A stretch of DNA of 64,000 bases from Rivularia sp. T60_A2020_040 (GCA_015272215.1 JACYMD010000058.1:1-64000); one strand, 5' to 3'. Positions 25,152-36,049 are shown, counted from the first letter of the stretch. Made by a program: numbers and translations. The notes: a model not told the origin generated them from the sequence alone.

Positions 25152-27672
25152 CTTCGACCAATTTTTGAATATACTTTTGCACAAGAGGAACTTGAAAACT
25201 AATACGGATTGTTTGCGAACCATTAACAACAATCGATTCTCTTTGTAAAATTTCTTTACGAATTAACGAACGCACTATCATTTTATCTGTTTTATCTTTT
25301 AATTGAGGTTGTTCACCTTCAACTAAACGATAAAGTAAATTTAGTTCATCATTGGTAAAACTTTTTCGTAATTCCCGAAAATACTGATCGGCTCGTTTAA
25401 GCACTATAGGAATCACCCGTTCAATATCTGCTTGAGAGATTTTTGATTTGTCTGTATTTCTTTGATTTTCTCTAATATCGCGGTTAATAATTTCCACTAA
25501 TTCATGACACATTAGCTGGACAAAAAAGGGCTGACAATGAGTGAGATAAATAATATTTTCTACAGCAGCATCTTCATAAATATCATCAGCAAAATCTTCT
25601 ATGGGGTGTAATATTAATTCGCGAGCTTCTGACTTGCTTAAATATGTAATTAGAAAAGCATGAGTACTAATTAAATAATCGCTCCAGTAATCAGGAAGTT
25701 CTTCTAAATGATGGGAACCACTGAACAATAAAATCCAATTTGAACGATGTTGTAGAATGTGACGGAAAAAATTTAGCGGAGCTCGACTATTTGTTGTTTC
25801 GATAACTTCCTTTAGCCGTTCATATTCATCTAGACATAAGAGAAATCGCTTTTGAGGGAAAGTTGTTTCTATATCTGCCAACCAGTGCTGCAATGCGATA
25901 AATGGATCTTTTTCCAGCTTTTCTTGATTAGGAACAGGTAAGGTTAAAGGTAGGGGTAATCGCCTTGCAGCTTCAGTCATTTGACGTACCAAATCTTCTG
26001 CAAAACCTGTTAAAGTTATTGCCTGTGCAGTTCCTTGTATATCTACTAATAAAGGTACTAAATCTGCTCCGATTCTATAAGGTAAGTATTTTAAAACCGA
26101 GGTTTTACCGCTACGTCGCCCACCATATAATAATAATACCGGAGCATCGACTTCAAGTGCCGAAGTTTGAATTGCGCGAAATAAATCAATCCGTCCTTTG
26201 AAGCGTTGCTTTGCTGTGTTGGGTTCTAAAGCATTTCCGGCTATGTAAACTTGTCGGACTTCTTTAGATTCTAGCGCACGCTCTCTCAATGTCTTTTGGG
26301 CTGTCAACAAAATTGTTTTCCAATTTTGAGTAATACTTGCCACATTAGTAGCCATCTGAGGATTGTTAATCGAAGAAATACTATTTAAAAGTGATTCTAA
26401 TGCAGCAATTGGTTTCTCTAAAAATTTGTATTGAAGATAAGGTGAAGTTTCTTTATATGATTTGCGGACATCTTGACTAATATCAAGTAAGCGACGAATT
26501 ACCCAATCAATTTCTTTGGAAAAATCAGAAGGAATCCAATTTAATTGATTTATTACTTCTGCAATATCCCGTAAAGTTTTACATTTATTGAGATAATCTA
26601 AAGCAATCTGTATAATTGCTTTGTTCGCTGTTTTTTGTTGGTTTGTAGAAGTAATTAAATATTTAATCATGTCATTAGTCATAAGTGGTTCTTCTTTGTG
26701 AGCTTTGACAATTATTCGCACCATAAAAGGTAAAGGCAAAATAATTCGTTCATTGTTGCAAGGTGGAAAAAATCTTAGTAAAGGTGCTGTTTTTCCTAAT
26801 CCTAATTCAGAAAAAATATATATACCAGTTATCCATAGCAATTCTATTAACCACCAAAATACTGGGATTAAAATAAAAAATATGGCGATCGCGATCGCCC
26901 AGTTATGATTATTATCATTAAACAAGCCAGGTACTACACCCAAAGCGACACCAGCTGTAACCCCAACAGCTACACCTGAAGCCACACCAGACGCTAAAAG
27001 CCAAGCTAATCGCCAAAATAAAGTCCCAGCCAGAACCACAGCTGTCTGTGGTGAGCCTACAAATAAAAACCCTAAAAGTATAATCCATGCAATAATCCAG
27101 GCAACACCCCAACGGATTCCCAAAGAAACACCCCAAGCCACTCCCAACCAAATTCCTAATGCTAAATATCCAGTTGATTTCAGCAACAATATTAAATATT
27201 CAGATTGTTTCAAGTCATCAATTAGGGGATTTAATAAATTTGCTTCTTTTGGTATCAAAATACTAATAAAAGCGACTACAAAACAAATCCAAAAAGACCA
27301 CTCGAATAACTTTTCTAAGTTTTTATTTCCACCCCTAGCCAGCCACAAACCAATCCACCAACCAGGTATAAACAGGAAGCTTTTTGGCAATATATCTATG
27401 TTGACTCTGGTGTAAATTAACCCTGCCAGTAATACGATTAAAGTGGGTACAATGGCAGTTATCCACCAAACCTGTTGTGCATAACGATGCAAACGAGGAT
27501 TGCTGTGGAATTCAGCTTTCATTACAAATGGATTATCTATGGGTTCTAATTGCGGATGAATATCTCGCAACCATTTTGCAAAAGTATAAGGTTTAAAATA
27601 AGCTAAGTACAAAATACGAACACATTCACCGACATATCTCCACAACTGAGGAAAGGAAATTGGTTTGGTCAT
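25141..27672 (-). CDS. Large membrane-anchored STAND-like ATPase
   Basis: 843 residues. The N-terminal third is hydrophobic, with several membrane segments (about 68-88, 125-141, 160-250, 258-285), including a glycine/valine-rich tract at 174-250. A helical linker follows, then a P-loop module: FKGR box at 491-494, Walker A YGGRRSGKTS at 515-524, Walker B LLCLDEYERL at about 605-615, then a winged-helix-like tail. This is the STAND/AAA_16 layout. The Walker residues are intact. It lies six bases downstream of a second ATPase gene on the same strand, so both are probably one operon. Function unknown; a membrane stress or defence role is conjecture. Confidence 0.7.
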   Translation of the reverse strand: MTKPISFPQLWRYVGECVRILYLAYFKPYTFAKWLRDIHPQLEPIDNPFVMKAEFHSNPRLHRYAQQVWWITAIVPTLIVLLAGLIYTRVNIDILPKSFLFIPGWWIGLWLARGGNKNLEKLFEWSFWICFVVAFISILIPKEANLLNPLIDDLKQSEYLILLLKSTGYLALGIWLGVAWGVSLGIRWGVAWIIAWIILLGFLFVGSPQTAVVLAGTLFWRLAWLLASGVASGVAVGVTAGVALGVVPGLFNDNNHNWAIAIAIFFILIPVFWWLIELLWITGIYIFSELGLGKTAPLLRFFPPCNNERIILPLPFMVRIIVKAHKEEPLMTNDMIKYLITSTNQQKTANKAIIQIALDYLNKCKTLRDIAEVINQLNWIPSDFSKEIDWVIRRLLDISQDVRKSYKETSPYLQYKFLEKPIAALESLLNSISSINNPQMATNVASITQNWKTILLTAQKTLRERALESKEVRQVYIAGNALEPNTAKQRFKGRIDLFRAIQTSALEVDAPVLLLYGGRRSGKTSVLKYLPYRIGADLVPLLVDIQGTAQAITLTGFAEDLVRQMTEAARRLPLPLTLPVPNQEKLEKDPFIALQHWLADIETTFPQKRFLLCLDEYERLKEVIETTNSRAPLNFFRHILQHRSNWILLFSGSHHLEELPDYWSDYLISTHAFLITYLSKSEARELILHPIEDFADDIYEDAAVENIIYLTHCQPFFVQLMCHELVEIINRDIRENQRNTDKSKISQADIERVIPIVLKRADQYFRELRKSFTNDELNLLYRLVEGEQPQLKDKTDKMIVRSLIRKEILQRESIVVNGSQTIRISFQVPLVQKYIQKLVEDEM

Positions 27673-27677
27673 GGCTA

Positions 27678-28727
27678 TTATTCTATACCTAGAACTTTTT
27701 TGAAAATCTCAATAAATTCATCCAATCCGATTACTTTGAATACAACAAGAATTACCGCTAGAATTATCACCATACCAATCACACTTTTAGCGGAATTTTC
27801 CACAAAGTTTGCAAATACTCCAATAAAATGTGTAAGTTTCCATAGCCATTTTGGTAAGCTATGCCATCGAGATAGTTTTAATTCTGAACTATACTTAGAA
27901 ACCTGATTTTTAAGCTGTCTTTTCGCCCATTCAATATCTCTTCCAGCTTGACGTGCTTCATATAAATAATAGCCAGCAAGTTGGAGAAAATAAGGATGAC
28001 GCTTACCCCATTGCTGTGCAAAATTTTGTTCTTGTTCTGTTAATGCAGGTTTTTTTGATTGAGAATTTACTGGTAAACGAGTCAGTTTAATCGCTTCGTC
28101 TGTAGTTAATTCTTCTAATTTAATTACGTGTCCAACATTAAAAAAACTTGACACTAATCGCTGTTCTTTACCATGAACGTCAAGTTCTTTACATGAAGCT
28201 ATAACCAGCATCAAAGCGCTATCATCCATCAAAGAGCGCAAACTATCATAAAAACCGTTATCAAATTCTCTTCTATTGGCAAAAAGACTTTCAAAATCAT
28301 CTAAACACAAAACTGGTAACAAACCTTGTCTCTTAAACTCTTTAATCCCTTGGGAAAATGCTACACGGTCAAGAGGTGTTTTTTGCAATAATGCCACTAA
28401 TTTAGGCTGTATCTGCACACTAGGACAACTCAATAACTCCTGTGCGATTGCTTGATAAAAATTGTTTTCTTTCTGACAATTGGCATTTTTGAGTGATAGA
28501 TAAATAACCACATAATTTTGTGGTTGCGAGATTCGCTGTTCCCAAGTTAGAAAGAAATAATACAGCAGTGAAGATTTTCCAATCTGATGTGAGCCAACAA
28601 CATTTAAGCTTGTTGGCTGCGAAGCACCCATTCTACTTACAATAGCCCGTAATTCCTGCTCACGTCCCACAAACAGATCGGGGTTTTGCAACGTCGGACC
28701 TGCAACAAAGGGGTTGGAATGATTCAT
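27678..28727 (-). CDS. AAA_16-type ATPase with C-terminal membrane anchor
   Basis: 349 residues. LFVGREQELRAIVSRMG is the VxGR box at about 18-34, Walker A is GSHQIGKSS at about 45-53, and Walker B is LPVLCLDDFESL at about 138-149. The C-terminus has one strong membrane segment at about 318-337. Family resemblance is to ORC/STAND ATPases common in cyanobacteria. The gene lies immediately upstream of the 843-residue ATPase gene; both products have one ATPase module and membrane segments, at opposite ends. Confidence 0.75.
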   Translation of the reverse strand: MNHSNPFVAGPTLQNPDLFVGREQELRAIVSRMGASQPTSLNVVGSHQIGKSSLLYYFFLTWEQRISQPQNYVVIYLSLKNANCQKENNFYQAIAQELLSCPSVQIQPKLVALLQKTPLDRVAFSQGIKEFKRQGLLPVLCLDDFESLFANRREFDNGFYDSLRSLMDDSALMLVIASCKELDVHGKEQRLVSSFFNVGHVIKLEELTTDEAIKLTRLPVNSQSKKPALTEQEQNFAQQWGKRHPYFLQLAGYYLYEARQAGRDIEWAKRQLKNQVSKYSSELKLSRWHSLPKWLWKLTHFIGVFANFVENSAKSVIGMVIILAVILVVFKVIGLDEFIEIFKKVLGIE

Positions 28728-29139
28728 CCTAAGTTGTATTAGTAACTTTTAAGACTGACTATAATTTTTCTACTTAGAAAAATTTGCTAATCAAATCACA
28801 AACCTCGTATTTGTTGTTAGAAAAAGTCTCAATTCCCACAAAAATAAACTCAATTACTACACAACTAATTAAAAAAAGCTTTTGAAGGGTTACAAGCAAA
28901 AGTAAAAATACTCTAAAATATTGCTTTATAATTGCAATAATTGATTATGATGTAAAATTTATCAATAATAATCTCAATAATAATTAATTATGTTGTAATG
29001 TGATACAAAATTCTGCATTGTTGGTTCAATATTGTATAGCATTTGTTGGCTATATAACTATTTCTGCTCTGCAAAATCTCAATCATCTTCAAACTTTATA
29101 CTATTGGTCAAATTGTTGTAATCCGAGCTAAAAACTTAC
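28728..29139. other. Divergent promoter region
   Basis: AT-rich 412-bp region between the divergent ATPase operon and lepB. No repeats of the window's families and no RNA gene recognised. Confidence 0.5.
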
Positions 29140-29709
29140 ATGAGTTCTCAGGAAACTGATGCAAAAAGCGTTGCGTCATCAAAATTATGGCGTAGCTTAC
29201 GAGAAAATCTGATTCTAATAACCATCGCCTTGGTATTAGCATTCTTGATTCGGACTTTTATCGCCGAACCCCGCTACATCCCTTCAGATTCGATGCTACC
29301 AACTTTACATACAGGCGATAGACTGGTTGTTGAAAAAATTTCCTATAGATTTAATTCTCCCAAATTTGGGGATATCATAGTTTTTCAACCACCCCCAGAA
29401 TTACAGCGTCGTGGATATCCCGAAGATCAAGCTTTTATTAAGCGTGTAATTGGTACTCCCGGAGATACCCTACAAATTGATGACGGTAAGGTTTATGTTA
29501 ATGCTAAACAATTAGAAGAAGACTATATAAAAGAACCACCCTCCCAACCTTTTCCCCTCATACAAGTTCCTCCGAATCAATATTTTATGATGGGTGATAA
29601 TCGTAACGATAGTAACGACTCTCGCTATTGGGGCTTTTTACCCAAAGAAAATATGATTGGTAAGGCAACTTTTCGCTTTTGGCCTCTTGATAGAATTGGG
29701 TTTATCTAA
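29140..29709 (+). CDS. lepB: Signal peptidase I
   Basis: 189 residues. One N-terminal membrane anchor at about 24-41, the catalytic serine S51 in PSDSMLPTL, the catalytic lysine K101 in FIKRVIGTPGD, and box E GDNRNDSNDSRYWG. It cleaves signal peptides of exported proteins at the cytoplasmic or thylakoid membrane. The length is typical for a cyanobacterial LepB. Confidence 0.96.
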   Translation: MSSQETDAKSVASSKLWRSLRENLILITIALVLAFLIRTFIAEPRYIPSDSMLPTLHTGDRLVVEKISYRFNSPKFGDIIVFQPPPELQRRGYPEDQAFIKRVIGTPGDTLQIDDGKVYVNAKQLEEDYIKEPPSQPFPLIQVPPNQYFMMGDNRNDSNDSRYWGFLPKENMIGKATFRFWPLDRIGFI

Positions 29710-29773
29710 GTAAGGAATAGGGAATAGGGAATAGGGAATAGTTTTATTCTTATTTTTTCTGACAAACCTCTAT

Positions 29774-29822
29774 AAGTCGGGTTTTTCACATCAAAAAATT
29801 GAGATAAAAACCCGACTTTTCA
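29774..29822. terminator. Bidirectional hairpin between lepB and the HhH gene
   Basis: AAGTCGGGTTTTT (29774-29786) pairs perfectly with AAAAACCCGACTT (29806-29818), followed by a T run. Placed between convergent genes, it can terminate both. The same arm sequence recurs at 47731-47955. Confidence 0.8.
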
Positions 29823-29837
29823 AACTCGTGATTCGAT

Positions 29838-30377
29838 TTAAAACCGCAAATAATACATCAACTGAGCGAGTGTTTCACCAGATAAATTCAACCGCTTCTG
29901 AAAATCAACTATATTGCGATAGAGTCCAAACTGATTCCGATTATCTATTACTGCTTGTGCTAAAGAAGAATCGATAAAAGGTACTTTTAATAAATTGTCA
30001 ACTGTTGCGGTATTAGGATTTACAACATAGGTAATAGTATCTAACGATTCGTCATCATAATAACCAAAAATTAAAATCGTCTCTAAAGGTTTTAACCGCT
30101 GTGCCGGTAAACTCAAAGCCGCCGCAATATCTTCTACACAGTAAAATTTAACACCTGTCTGTGCGAGTTGTACAAGCGTTCGCGCTTGATGGATAGACAA
30201 ACCCGGTAAGCGCAACCAATCATCAACAGTAGCTTGATTCGCGTCAATCCGGATACCAAGCTGAACCGCGATCGCAATTTCTTCCCCCGATTTTAATCGA
30301 TAATAAGGGTCATTAAGCAGTTGCTGACGCAGTTTTTGCAGCTTGGGATTAAATCGGGGTAGCCAGTTGGGGTTCAT
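29838..30377 (-). CDS. Helix-hairpin-helix (ComEA-like) protein
   Basis: 179 residues with three HhH-type segments: ANQATVDDWLRLPGLSIHQARTL, then VEDIAAALSLPAQRLKPLE, and NPNTATVDNLLKVPFIDSSLAQAVIDNR. It has no signal peptide or membrane anchor, unlike classical ComEA, so it is probably cytoplasmic and DNA-binding. Role unknown. Confidence 0.78.
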   Translation of the reverse strand: MNPNWLPRFNPKLQKLRQQLLNDPYYRLKSGEEIAIAVQLGIRIDANQATVDDWLRLPGLSIHQARTLVQLAQTGVKFYCVEDIAAALSLPAQRLKPLETILIFGYYDDESLDTITYVVNPNTATVDNLLKVPFIDSSLAQAVIDNRNQFGLYRNIVDFQKRLNLSGETLAQLMYYLRF

Positions 30378-30462
30378 GGAATGGGGATGGGGGGATGGGG
30401 GGATGGGGGGAGAATAATTATTAACTGCTCACTCCTAACTCATAACTCCTAACTCCGGTTGG

Positions 30463-30834
30463 TTATTCATTATCTAAAAGTTGACGACGTTTTTGTTCAA
30501 ATTCATACTCGGAAATTAATCCATCCTGACGTAAAGCATCCAATTCCCGTAAAGCTTCTGCTAACGCTAAGGCTCCTGAAGCTTTGTTAGTAAAAATTGA
30601 TTTTGTTGACTTACCTCCATTGAAATTACGGTCAAAAGTTTCTTCATCTTGTGCTAAATACCACACAGCCTCAATCGCGCAAGCTACTTTGGGTATTGGT
30701 GTCCAAGAAAGCAAAACATAAAGCAATCCCCATAACGGCTGTCCTAAATAAAATTTATGTAAGCCGGAGATTGTGAGGGCACCCGATAAAGCTAAAATTG
30801 CAGCGATACTTCGGCTTTTGTTTTTGGTAAACAT
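30463..30834 (-). CDS. TM2-domain protein with C-terminal SHOCT-like motif
   Basis: 123 residues. The N-terminus is a TM2 domain (two membrane segments with SGLHKFYLGQPLWGLLYVL between and across them). The C-terminal ELDALRQDGLISEYEFEQKRRQLLD is a SHOCT-like short helical domain. Such fusions are common small membrane proteins of unknown function. Confidence 0.82.
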   Translation of the reverse strand: MFTKNKSRSIAAILALSGALTISGLHKFYLGQPLWGLLYVLLSWTPIPKVACAIEAVWYLAQDEETFDRNFNGGKSTKSIFTNKASGALALAEALRELDALRQDGLISEYEFEQKRRQLLDNE

Positions 30835-31372
30835 ATTCCTAAATTATCTATCATTACCAAATTAAATTACACAGCCGGTTCTTGGTTAGATAAACCAAGA
30901 CAGTTATATTAACAAAATATCCGGCTTAATTGAGCATTTTAAATTTCCTTGATTTTTTGGAAATGATTAATTAATTATTTATTTATTTTTATTTATCTAA
31001 ATTTAAAAAAGAAATCGCTTTTGATAAATTAAATTTTTCACTAACTGCAATATCGGCGATTATTTGGAATTCCCATGTAAAAATCAATACAGGATAGCTC
31101 TGTAATATTATTCTTAACAAGATATACTACTATTTCCGATCAAAAGACATTTATTTTTCACGATAAAATAGAGTTAAGCACAAAAATATTTTTTTTCATA
31201 GCTGATATAGACTCAGTTTAAGGGAACTCAAACATTGTTAACTGACTTGTAAAGAATCTAAGTAGATAACTTGATATCTAACTTCAGCTTATTCCCGCTT
31301 ATTAGTTGCGTAGATTAGAATAAAAAAAGTAACAATATATTAAATTTCAGTACTCATTTAGATACAAGTAAC
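30835..31372. other. AT-rich intergenic region
   Basis: 538 bp with no credible reading frame; AT-rich runs including an ATTTATTT stretch near 30975. Presumably holds promoters for the divergent TM2 and DUF1825 genes. Confidence 0.5.
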
Positions 31373-31696
31373 ATGGGATTCTTTGACTCCGACATAGTTC
31401 AACAAGAAGCGAAAAAGCTATTTGAAGATTATCAAGCGTTAATTCAGCTTGGTAATAATTACGGTAAATTTGACCGTGAAGGCAAAAAACTTTTTATCAG
31501 TCAGATGGAAGCAATGATGGAGCGCTATCGAGTATTTATGAAGCGCTTCGAGCTATCTGAAGATTTTATGGCACAAATGACGATTGAACAACTCAAAACT
31601 CAATTAAATCAATTTGGGGTAACTCCTCAACAAATGTTCGATCAAATGAATTTGACTTTGGAACGGATGAAAGCTGATCTAGAAAGAAACCCTTAG
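31373..31696 (+). CDS. DUF1825 family protein
   Basis: 107 residues, MGFFDSDIVQQEAKKLFEDY through to LERMKADLERN, matching the cyanobacterial DUF1825 family over its full length. Soluble and largely helical. Function unknown; nearly universal in cyanobacteria. Confidence 0.92.
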   Translation: MGFFDSDIVQQEAKKLFEDYQALIQLGNNYGKFDREGKKLFISQMEAMMERYRVFMKRFELSEDFMAQMTIEQLKTQLNQFGVTPQQMFDQMNLTLERMKADLERNP

Positions 31697-31808
31697 TCAA
31701 GTTATGAATTAGGAGTTATGAGTTAAGAATTAAGAGTTAAAAGTTTCCTTGAGATAAAGGCTATGCTTCTAACTCCTGAATTTTATCAAACCTATACTAT
31801 GCAAAAAC

Positions 31809-33731
31809 TTATTTTGCCTTGGGACGAGGAAATTGTGAAGGTGGTTTAAAATTCTGAGACGGTACATCTTTGAGCGCCCGCACCATAAAATCGCGCCAAA
31901 TCGGTGCTACGTCAGTACCACCTGTTGCACCTCTAGACAAGGTTCTGTTGTCGTCTCTACCAACCCAAACAGCGGTGGTTAATTGCGGTACTGTACCTAC
32001 AAACCAGATGTCTTTTTCTGAAGATGTGGTTCCCGTTTTACCTGCCGCCGGACGACCGATAGCAGCATTTTTACCCGTACCGTCAGTAATTACACTTTGA
32101 AGAGCGCTGATTGTGGCAGCAGCAGCCCATGGATCTAAAACTAGTTTGGGTTTAGGTGTATTGTCTAGCAATACATTGCCGCTACTATCGGTAATGCGGG
32201 CAATTACTGTACTTGGTGATTGCCAACCATAATTAGCAAAAGTCGCATAAGCTGAAGCCATTTCTAATGGTGTCATTCCAATCGCACCCAGAGGCAGAGA
32301 AGTTACGGGTTCCATTGGACTCATAATACCCAAAGTCCGGCTAGTTTCAACTACCTTATTCATCCCGATTGCTTTACCAATCTTGATCACCGGAATGTTA
32401 CGAGACAACTTGAGAGCGTGACGAATTGACATTGCACCGCCAAAACTGTTGTCATAGTTACGCGGACTATACCAACCGCTACCGTCTCGATAGCTGACTG
32501 GAGTATCATACACAATTGTATCCGGCGTATATTTTCCAGTGGCAAATGCAGTATAGAAAACAAACGGTTTAAAAGCGGAACCAGGCTGTCTTTGAGCTTG
32601 GGTAGCACGGTTGAATTCGCTTTTTTTAGAATCTACACCACCAACTAATGCTTTAACGAAATGAGTGCGGGGATCTACAGCTACCAAGGCAATTTCGTTT
32701 TTATATAAACCACGACTCAACAATCTAGAATGCCATGTTTTAACAACATTCTCTGCCATTTGTTGGAAATTGATATCAACGGTAGTTTGTACCCGCATAC
32801 CACCTTTAAGCAATGCATCCCGACCAAATTTTTTGGCTAACTCTCGCGAAACTTCGTTTGTAATGTAAGGTAAAGCGCTACCTTGGAAAGACTTAATTTT
32901 ACCTAACTTAATTTCTTCGTTAAGTGCGTCATCGTGTTCTTTTTGGTCAATCCAGCCCAAAAACAGCATTCGTCCTAAAACGACTTTCTGCTGATATTTT
33001 GCCTTTTTGATGTCAATGAATGGGCTGTATTGCTCTGGTGCTTGGATTAATCCAGCCATCATTGCCGCTTCAGCCAAAGTTAATTGACCTGCTGATTTGT
33101 TAAAGTAACTACGTGCGGCAGTTTGGACACCGTAATTGTTATGACCCCAATACACTTGATTGAGGTACATTTCTAAAATATCGTTTTTGGAAAGAATTTG
33201 TTCTAAACGAATTGCTAATACAGCTTCAGCTAACTTACGAGTGTATTCCCGTCGTTGGTTAAGAAACAGGTTTTTCACCAACTGCATGGTGATAGTTGAA
33301 GCACCTTGGCTAACTCCACCAGATGTATAGTTCGTGACAATGGCACGTCCTATACCTTTAGGGTTTATGCCATGGTGGTAATAAAAATCGCTGTCTTCAC
33401 TCGCTAGTACGGCTCGTTTTAGTTCCGGAGATATTTTATCCGCAGTTACAACTTCGCGGTTAGCTTCTCCGTGTAAACTCGCAAGTAGTTTCCCTTTAAT
33501 GTCATAAATGTAAGTTGTTTCTGAAGGAAAGAAGTTACGTAGCTGTCTGACATCTGGTAAATTACGGAAACTAATTGCTAAGCCGACTAATCCTCCGGCT
33601 ACAATGGAGCTTGTCAACATAGTGGCAGCTAACAAAGTTCCACCAGCTACTTGACCGATTCCTTTGATAAAATCAAAGCCTGACGAAACCTGAGCCTTGG
33701 GCTGCTTTTTTTCAAAAGTCCTAGATGACAC
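31809..33731 (-). CDS. Class A penicillin-binding protein (PBP1A type)
   Basis: 640 residues from a GTG start at 33731 with GAGG upstream. There is a cytoplasmic tail and a membrane anchor (about 30-53). The GT51 glycosyltransferase motifs are EDSDFYYHHGIN and GASTITMQLVKNLFL. The transpeptidase motifs are SAFK in QRQPGSAFKPF, SRN in LKLSRNIPVIK and KTGTT in AAGKTGTTSSEKD. It polymerises and cross-links peptidoglycan. All catalytic motifs are intact. Confidence 0.95.
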   Translation of the reverse strand: MSSRTFEKKQPKAQVSSGFDFIKGIGQVAGGTLLAATMLTSSIVAGGLVGLAISFRNLPDVRQLRNFFPSETTYIYDIKGKLLASLHGEANREVVTADKISPELKRAVLASEDSDFYYHHGINPKGIGRAIVTNYTSGGVSQGASTITMQLVKNLFLNQRREYTRKLAEAVLAIRLEQILSKNDILEMYLNQVYWGHNNYGVQTAARSYFNKSAGQLTLAEAAMMAGLIQAPEQYSPFIDIKKAKYQQKVVLGRMLFLGWIDQKEHDDALNEEIKLGKIKSFQGSALPYITNEVSRELAKKFGRDALLKGGMRVQTTVDINFQQMAENVVKTWHSRLLSRGLYKNEIALVAVDPRTHFVKALVGGVDSKKSEFNRATQAQRQPGSAFKPFVFYTAFATGKYTPDTIVYDTPVSYRDGSGWYSPRNYDNSFGGAMSIRHALKLSRNIPVIKIGKAIGMNKVVETSRTLGIMSPMEPVTSLPLGAIGMTPLEMASAYATFANYGWQSPSTVIARITDSSGNVLLDNTPKPKLVLDPWAAAATISALQSVITDGTGKNAAIGRPAAGKTGTTSSEKDIWFVGTVPQLTTAVWVGRDDNRTLSRGATGGTDVAPIWRDFMVRALKDVPSQNFKPPSQFPRPKAK

Positions 33732-33785
33732 GGCTATCTCACTTCCTCGTTTATAAATAATAATTCTAATTAATAAAGGCAGGGC

Positions 33786-33826
33786 AGTTGTTTTTTTGTA
33801 GTTGTTTTTTGTAGTTGTTTTTTTGT
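33786..33826. repeat. Short T-rich tandem repeat upstream of tyrS
   Basis: Three copies of AGTTGTTTTTTTGT (14-16 bp), differing in T-run length, between the divergent PBP and tyrS genes. Confidence 0.85.
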
Positions 33827-33937
33827 AATTATATAAGGACGGTTAGATCAGCCATCAGAGATCAGCCATAACATAAGATTATTTAAGAGCGATCGCCATC
33901 AAGTCAACACTATAAGCAACAAAACAAAATTAGGAGT

Positions 33938-35128
33938 ATGGAGCAAAATTTTGATTGGCTACATCGGGGTACTGTAGAAATTTTTCCACAGGGGGATGAT
34001 TCTGATCAAGAATCCACGAGTCTGGAAAAGTTGTTGACAACAGCAAGTAAACCTTTAAGAGTTAAATTTGGCATCGATCCAACAGGTGCGGATATTCACC
34101 TTGGTCATAGTATACCAATGCGGAAACTCAGAGCTTTCCAAGATAATGGTCATACAGCAGTACTGATTATTGGTGATTTTACCGCTAGAATTGGCGATCC
34201 ATCAGGTAAATCAGAAACACGTCGTCAACTTACACAAGCAGAAGTCGAGCAAAATGCTAAAAGTTATTTAGACCAAGTTCGACCGATTTTGGATTTTGAC
34301 ACTCCAGGTAGACTAGAAGTACGTTATAACTCAGAATGGCTCGAAAAATTGGATTTGGGGCAAATTTTAGAGTTACTTTCTACAATGACTGTAGGACAAA
34401 TGTTAGCAAAGGAAGGCTTTGCCGAACGCTATAAAAAAGAGAATCCGATTTTTATTCATGAGTTCCTGTATCCATTAATGCAAGGTTACGATTCGGTTGC
34501 TGTATCTTCAGATGTTGAATTAGGAGCAACTGACCAAAAGTTTAACATTGCTGTCGGGCGAGATTTGCAACGTCACTTCGATCAAAAGCCACAATTTGGG
34601 CTGTTGTTACCAATTTTAGTTGGTACCGATGGCGTTCAAAAAATGTCTAAATCCCTGAATAACTATATAGCCGTTAAAGAACATCCTTCTCAAAAGTATC
34701 AAAAGTTACAGGGAGTCCCTGACGAACTCCTATCTCAATATTTTGAACTACTTACAGAGCTACCTTTGGACAATCTGCCAGAAAATCCTCGCGATCGCCA
34801 AAAGTTATTAGCCAAAGAAGTAGTTACTCAGTATCACGGAGAACAAGCGGCGAAAGAAGCAGAACTAGCTGCAACATCTGGGGGTAAAACAGGAGAAGTT
34901 CCAGAATATTCCTTAGCTCAAGTTGAATTCCCCGCAAAACTATTCTATCTTCTCAATCTTAGCGGTTTATGTAAAAGCAGTGGCGAAGGCAGAAGAAAAA
35001 TTCAAGAAGGTGGTGTGCGTTTAGACGGTGAAAAGGTGACTGATACTGATATAACCTTTGATAATTCAACCGAATTGCAAGGTAAAGTTTTGCAACTTGG
35101 TAAAAATAAGTTTGTCAAATTAATTTAG
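33938..35128 (+). CDS. tyrS: Tyrosyl-tRNA synthetase
   Basis: 396 residues, class I. The HIGH-like motif is in [14 protein letters not shown], and KMSKS lies in [25 protein letters not shown] and [16 protein letters not shown] are typical of TyrS. The C-terminal S4 RNA-binding domain spans about 335-396 ([18 protein letters not shown]). The ATG at 33938 has TAGGAG seven bases upstream. Confidence 0.96.
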   Translation: MEQNFDWLHRGTVEIFPQGDDSDQESTSLEKLLTTASKPLRVKFGIDPTGADIHLGHSIPMRKLRAFQDNGHTAVLIIGDFTARIGDPSGKSETRRQLTQAEVEQNAKSYLDQVRPILDFDTPGRLEVRYNSEWLEKLDLGQILELLSTMTVGQMLAKEGFAERYKKENPIFIHEFLYPLMQGYDSVAVSSDVELGATDQKFNIAVGRDLQRHFDQKPQFGLLLPILVGTDGVQKMSKSLNNYIAVKEHPSQKYQKLQGVPDELLSQYFELLTELPLDNLPENPRDRQKLLAKEVVTQYHGEQAAKEAELAATSGGKTGEVPEYSLAQVEFPAKLFYLLNLSGLCKSSGEGRRKIQEGGVRLDGEKVTDTDITFDNSTELQGKVLQLGKNKFVKLI

Positions 35129-35331
35129 TTAGTGGTTAGTGGTTGGTTGTTGGTGGTTTATACAATAATTACCAATTACCAATTCCTGAACACGGATTGA
35201 AACGGATGGAAGGGATTTCACTGATTTAATTACTCTGTTAACAGTTAACAATTACTCATTCCTAACTAACAATTAAAAAGGATTACACTGATTTTATTGC
35301 CAATTACCAATTACCGATTCACAATTACCCA

Positions 35332-36042
35332 ATGCAAAAAATCATAGTCCCTCTAGATGTAGGGGATGAATCAAGTGCGATCGCGCTTATAGAAAAGTTA
35401 TCTGAAGTTACTTTTTTTAAAGTTGGTTTGGAATTGTTTACCAGTTGCGGACCAAAAATTTTGGAAGCGTTAAAATCTCGTCAAAAAAGAATTTTTTTGG
35501 ATTTAAAGTTTCATGATATTCCTAATACTGTAAAAGGTGCTTGTCTTAGTGCGGCTCGTTATGGTGTAGATTTACTGACAATTCATGCTAGTGCTGGTAA
35601 AGATGCGCTGCAAGCGGCTAGGGAAGGTTTAACGGAAGGTGCAGCACAAGCGGGAGTAGAACCACCAAAATTGATTGCGATTACTTTGCTGACTAGTATT
35701 TCTTCCAAACAATTGGCATTTGACTTAAAAGTTCCTTTAGAATTACCAGAATACACTTTACAAATGGGGCTTTTGGCTAAAGAATCGGGGTTAGATGGGG
35801 CTGTATGTTCACCCCAAGAAGCAGCAAAATTACGAGATGTTTGTGGGAATGATTTTTTGTTAGTTTGTCCGGGGGTACGTCCAAGCTGGGCGGAGAAGGG
35901 CGACCAAAAACGAACTTTTACCCCAGCAGAAGCTTTACAAGCAGGTGCCGATTATTTGGTGATTGGTAGACCTATTACTGCTGCCGAGGAACCTGCACTG
36001 GCTTGGCAGAAAATTTGTGAGGAGTTAGGAGTTAGGAGTTAG
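35332..36042 (+). CDS. pyrF: Orotidine 5'-phosphate decarboxylase
   Basis: 236 residues of the short OMP decarboxylase type, the last step of UMP synthesis. The catalytic block is [16 protein letters not shown]; the phosphate-binding end is [12 protein letters not shown]. The last residues (ELGVRS) and stop codon fall in an AGGAGTT heptamer run, so the native C-terminus has been overwritten slightly. The ATG follows CCAATTA-type heptamers. Confidence 0.96.
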   Translation: MQKIIVPLDVGDESSAIALIEKLSEVTFFKVGLELFTSCGPKILEALKSRQKRIFLDLKFHDIPNTVKGACLSAARYGVDLLTIHASAGKDALQAAREGLTEGAAQAGVEPPKLIAITLLTSISSKQLAFDLKVPLELPEYTLQMGLLAKESGLDGAVCSPQEAAKLRDVCGNDFLLVCPGVRPSWAEKGDQKRTFTPAEALQAGADYLVIGRPITAAEEPALAWQKICEELGVRS

Positions 36043-36049
36043 GAATTAC

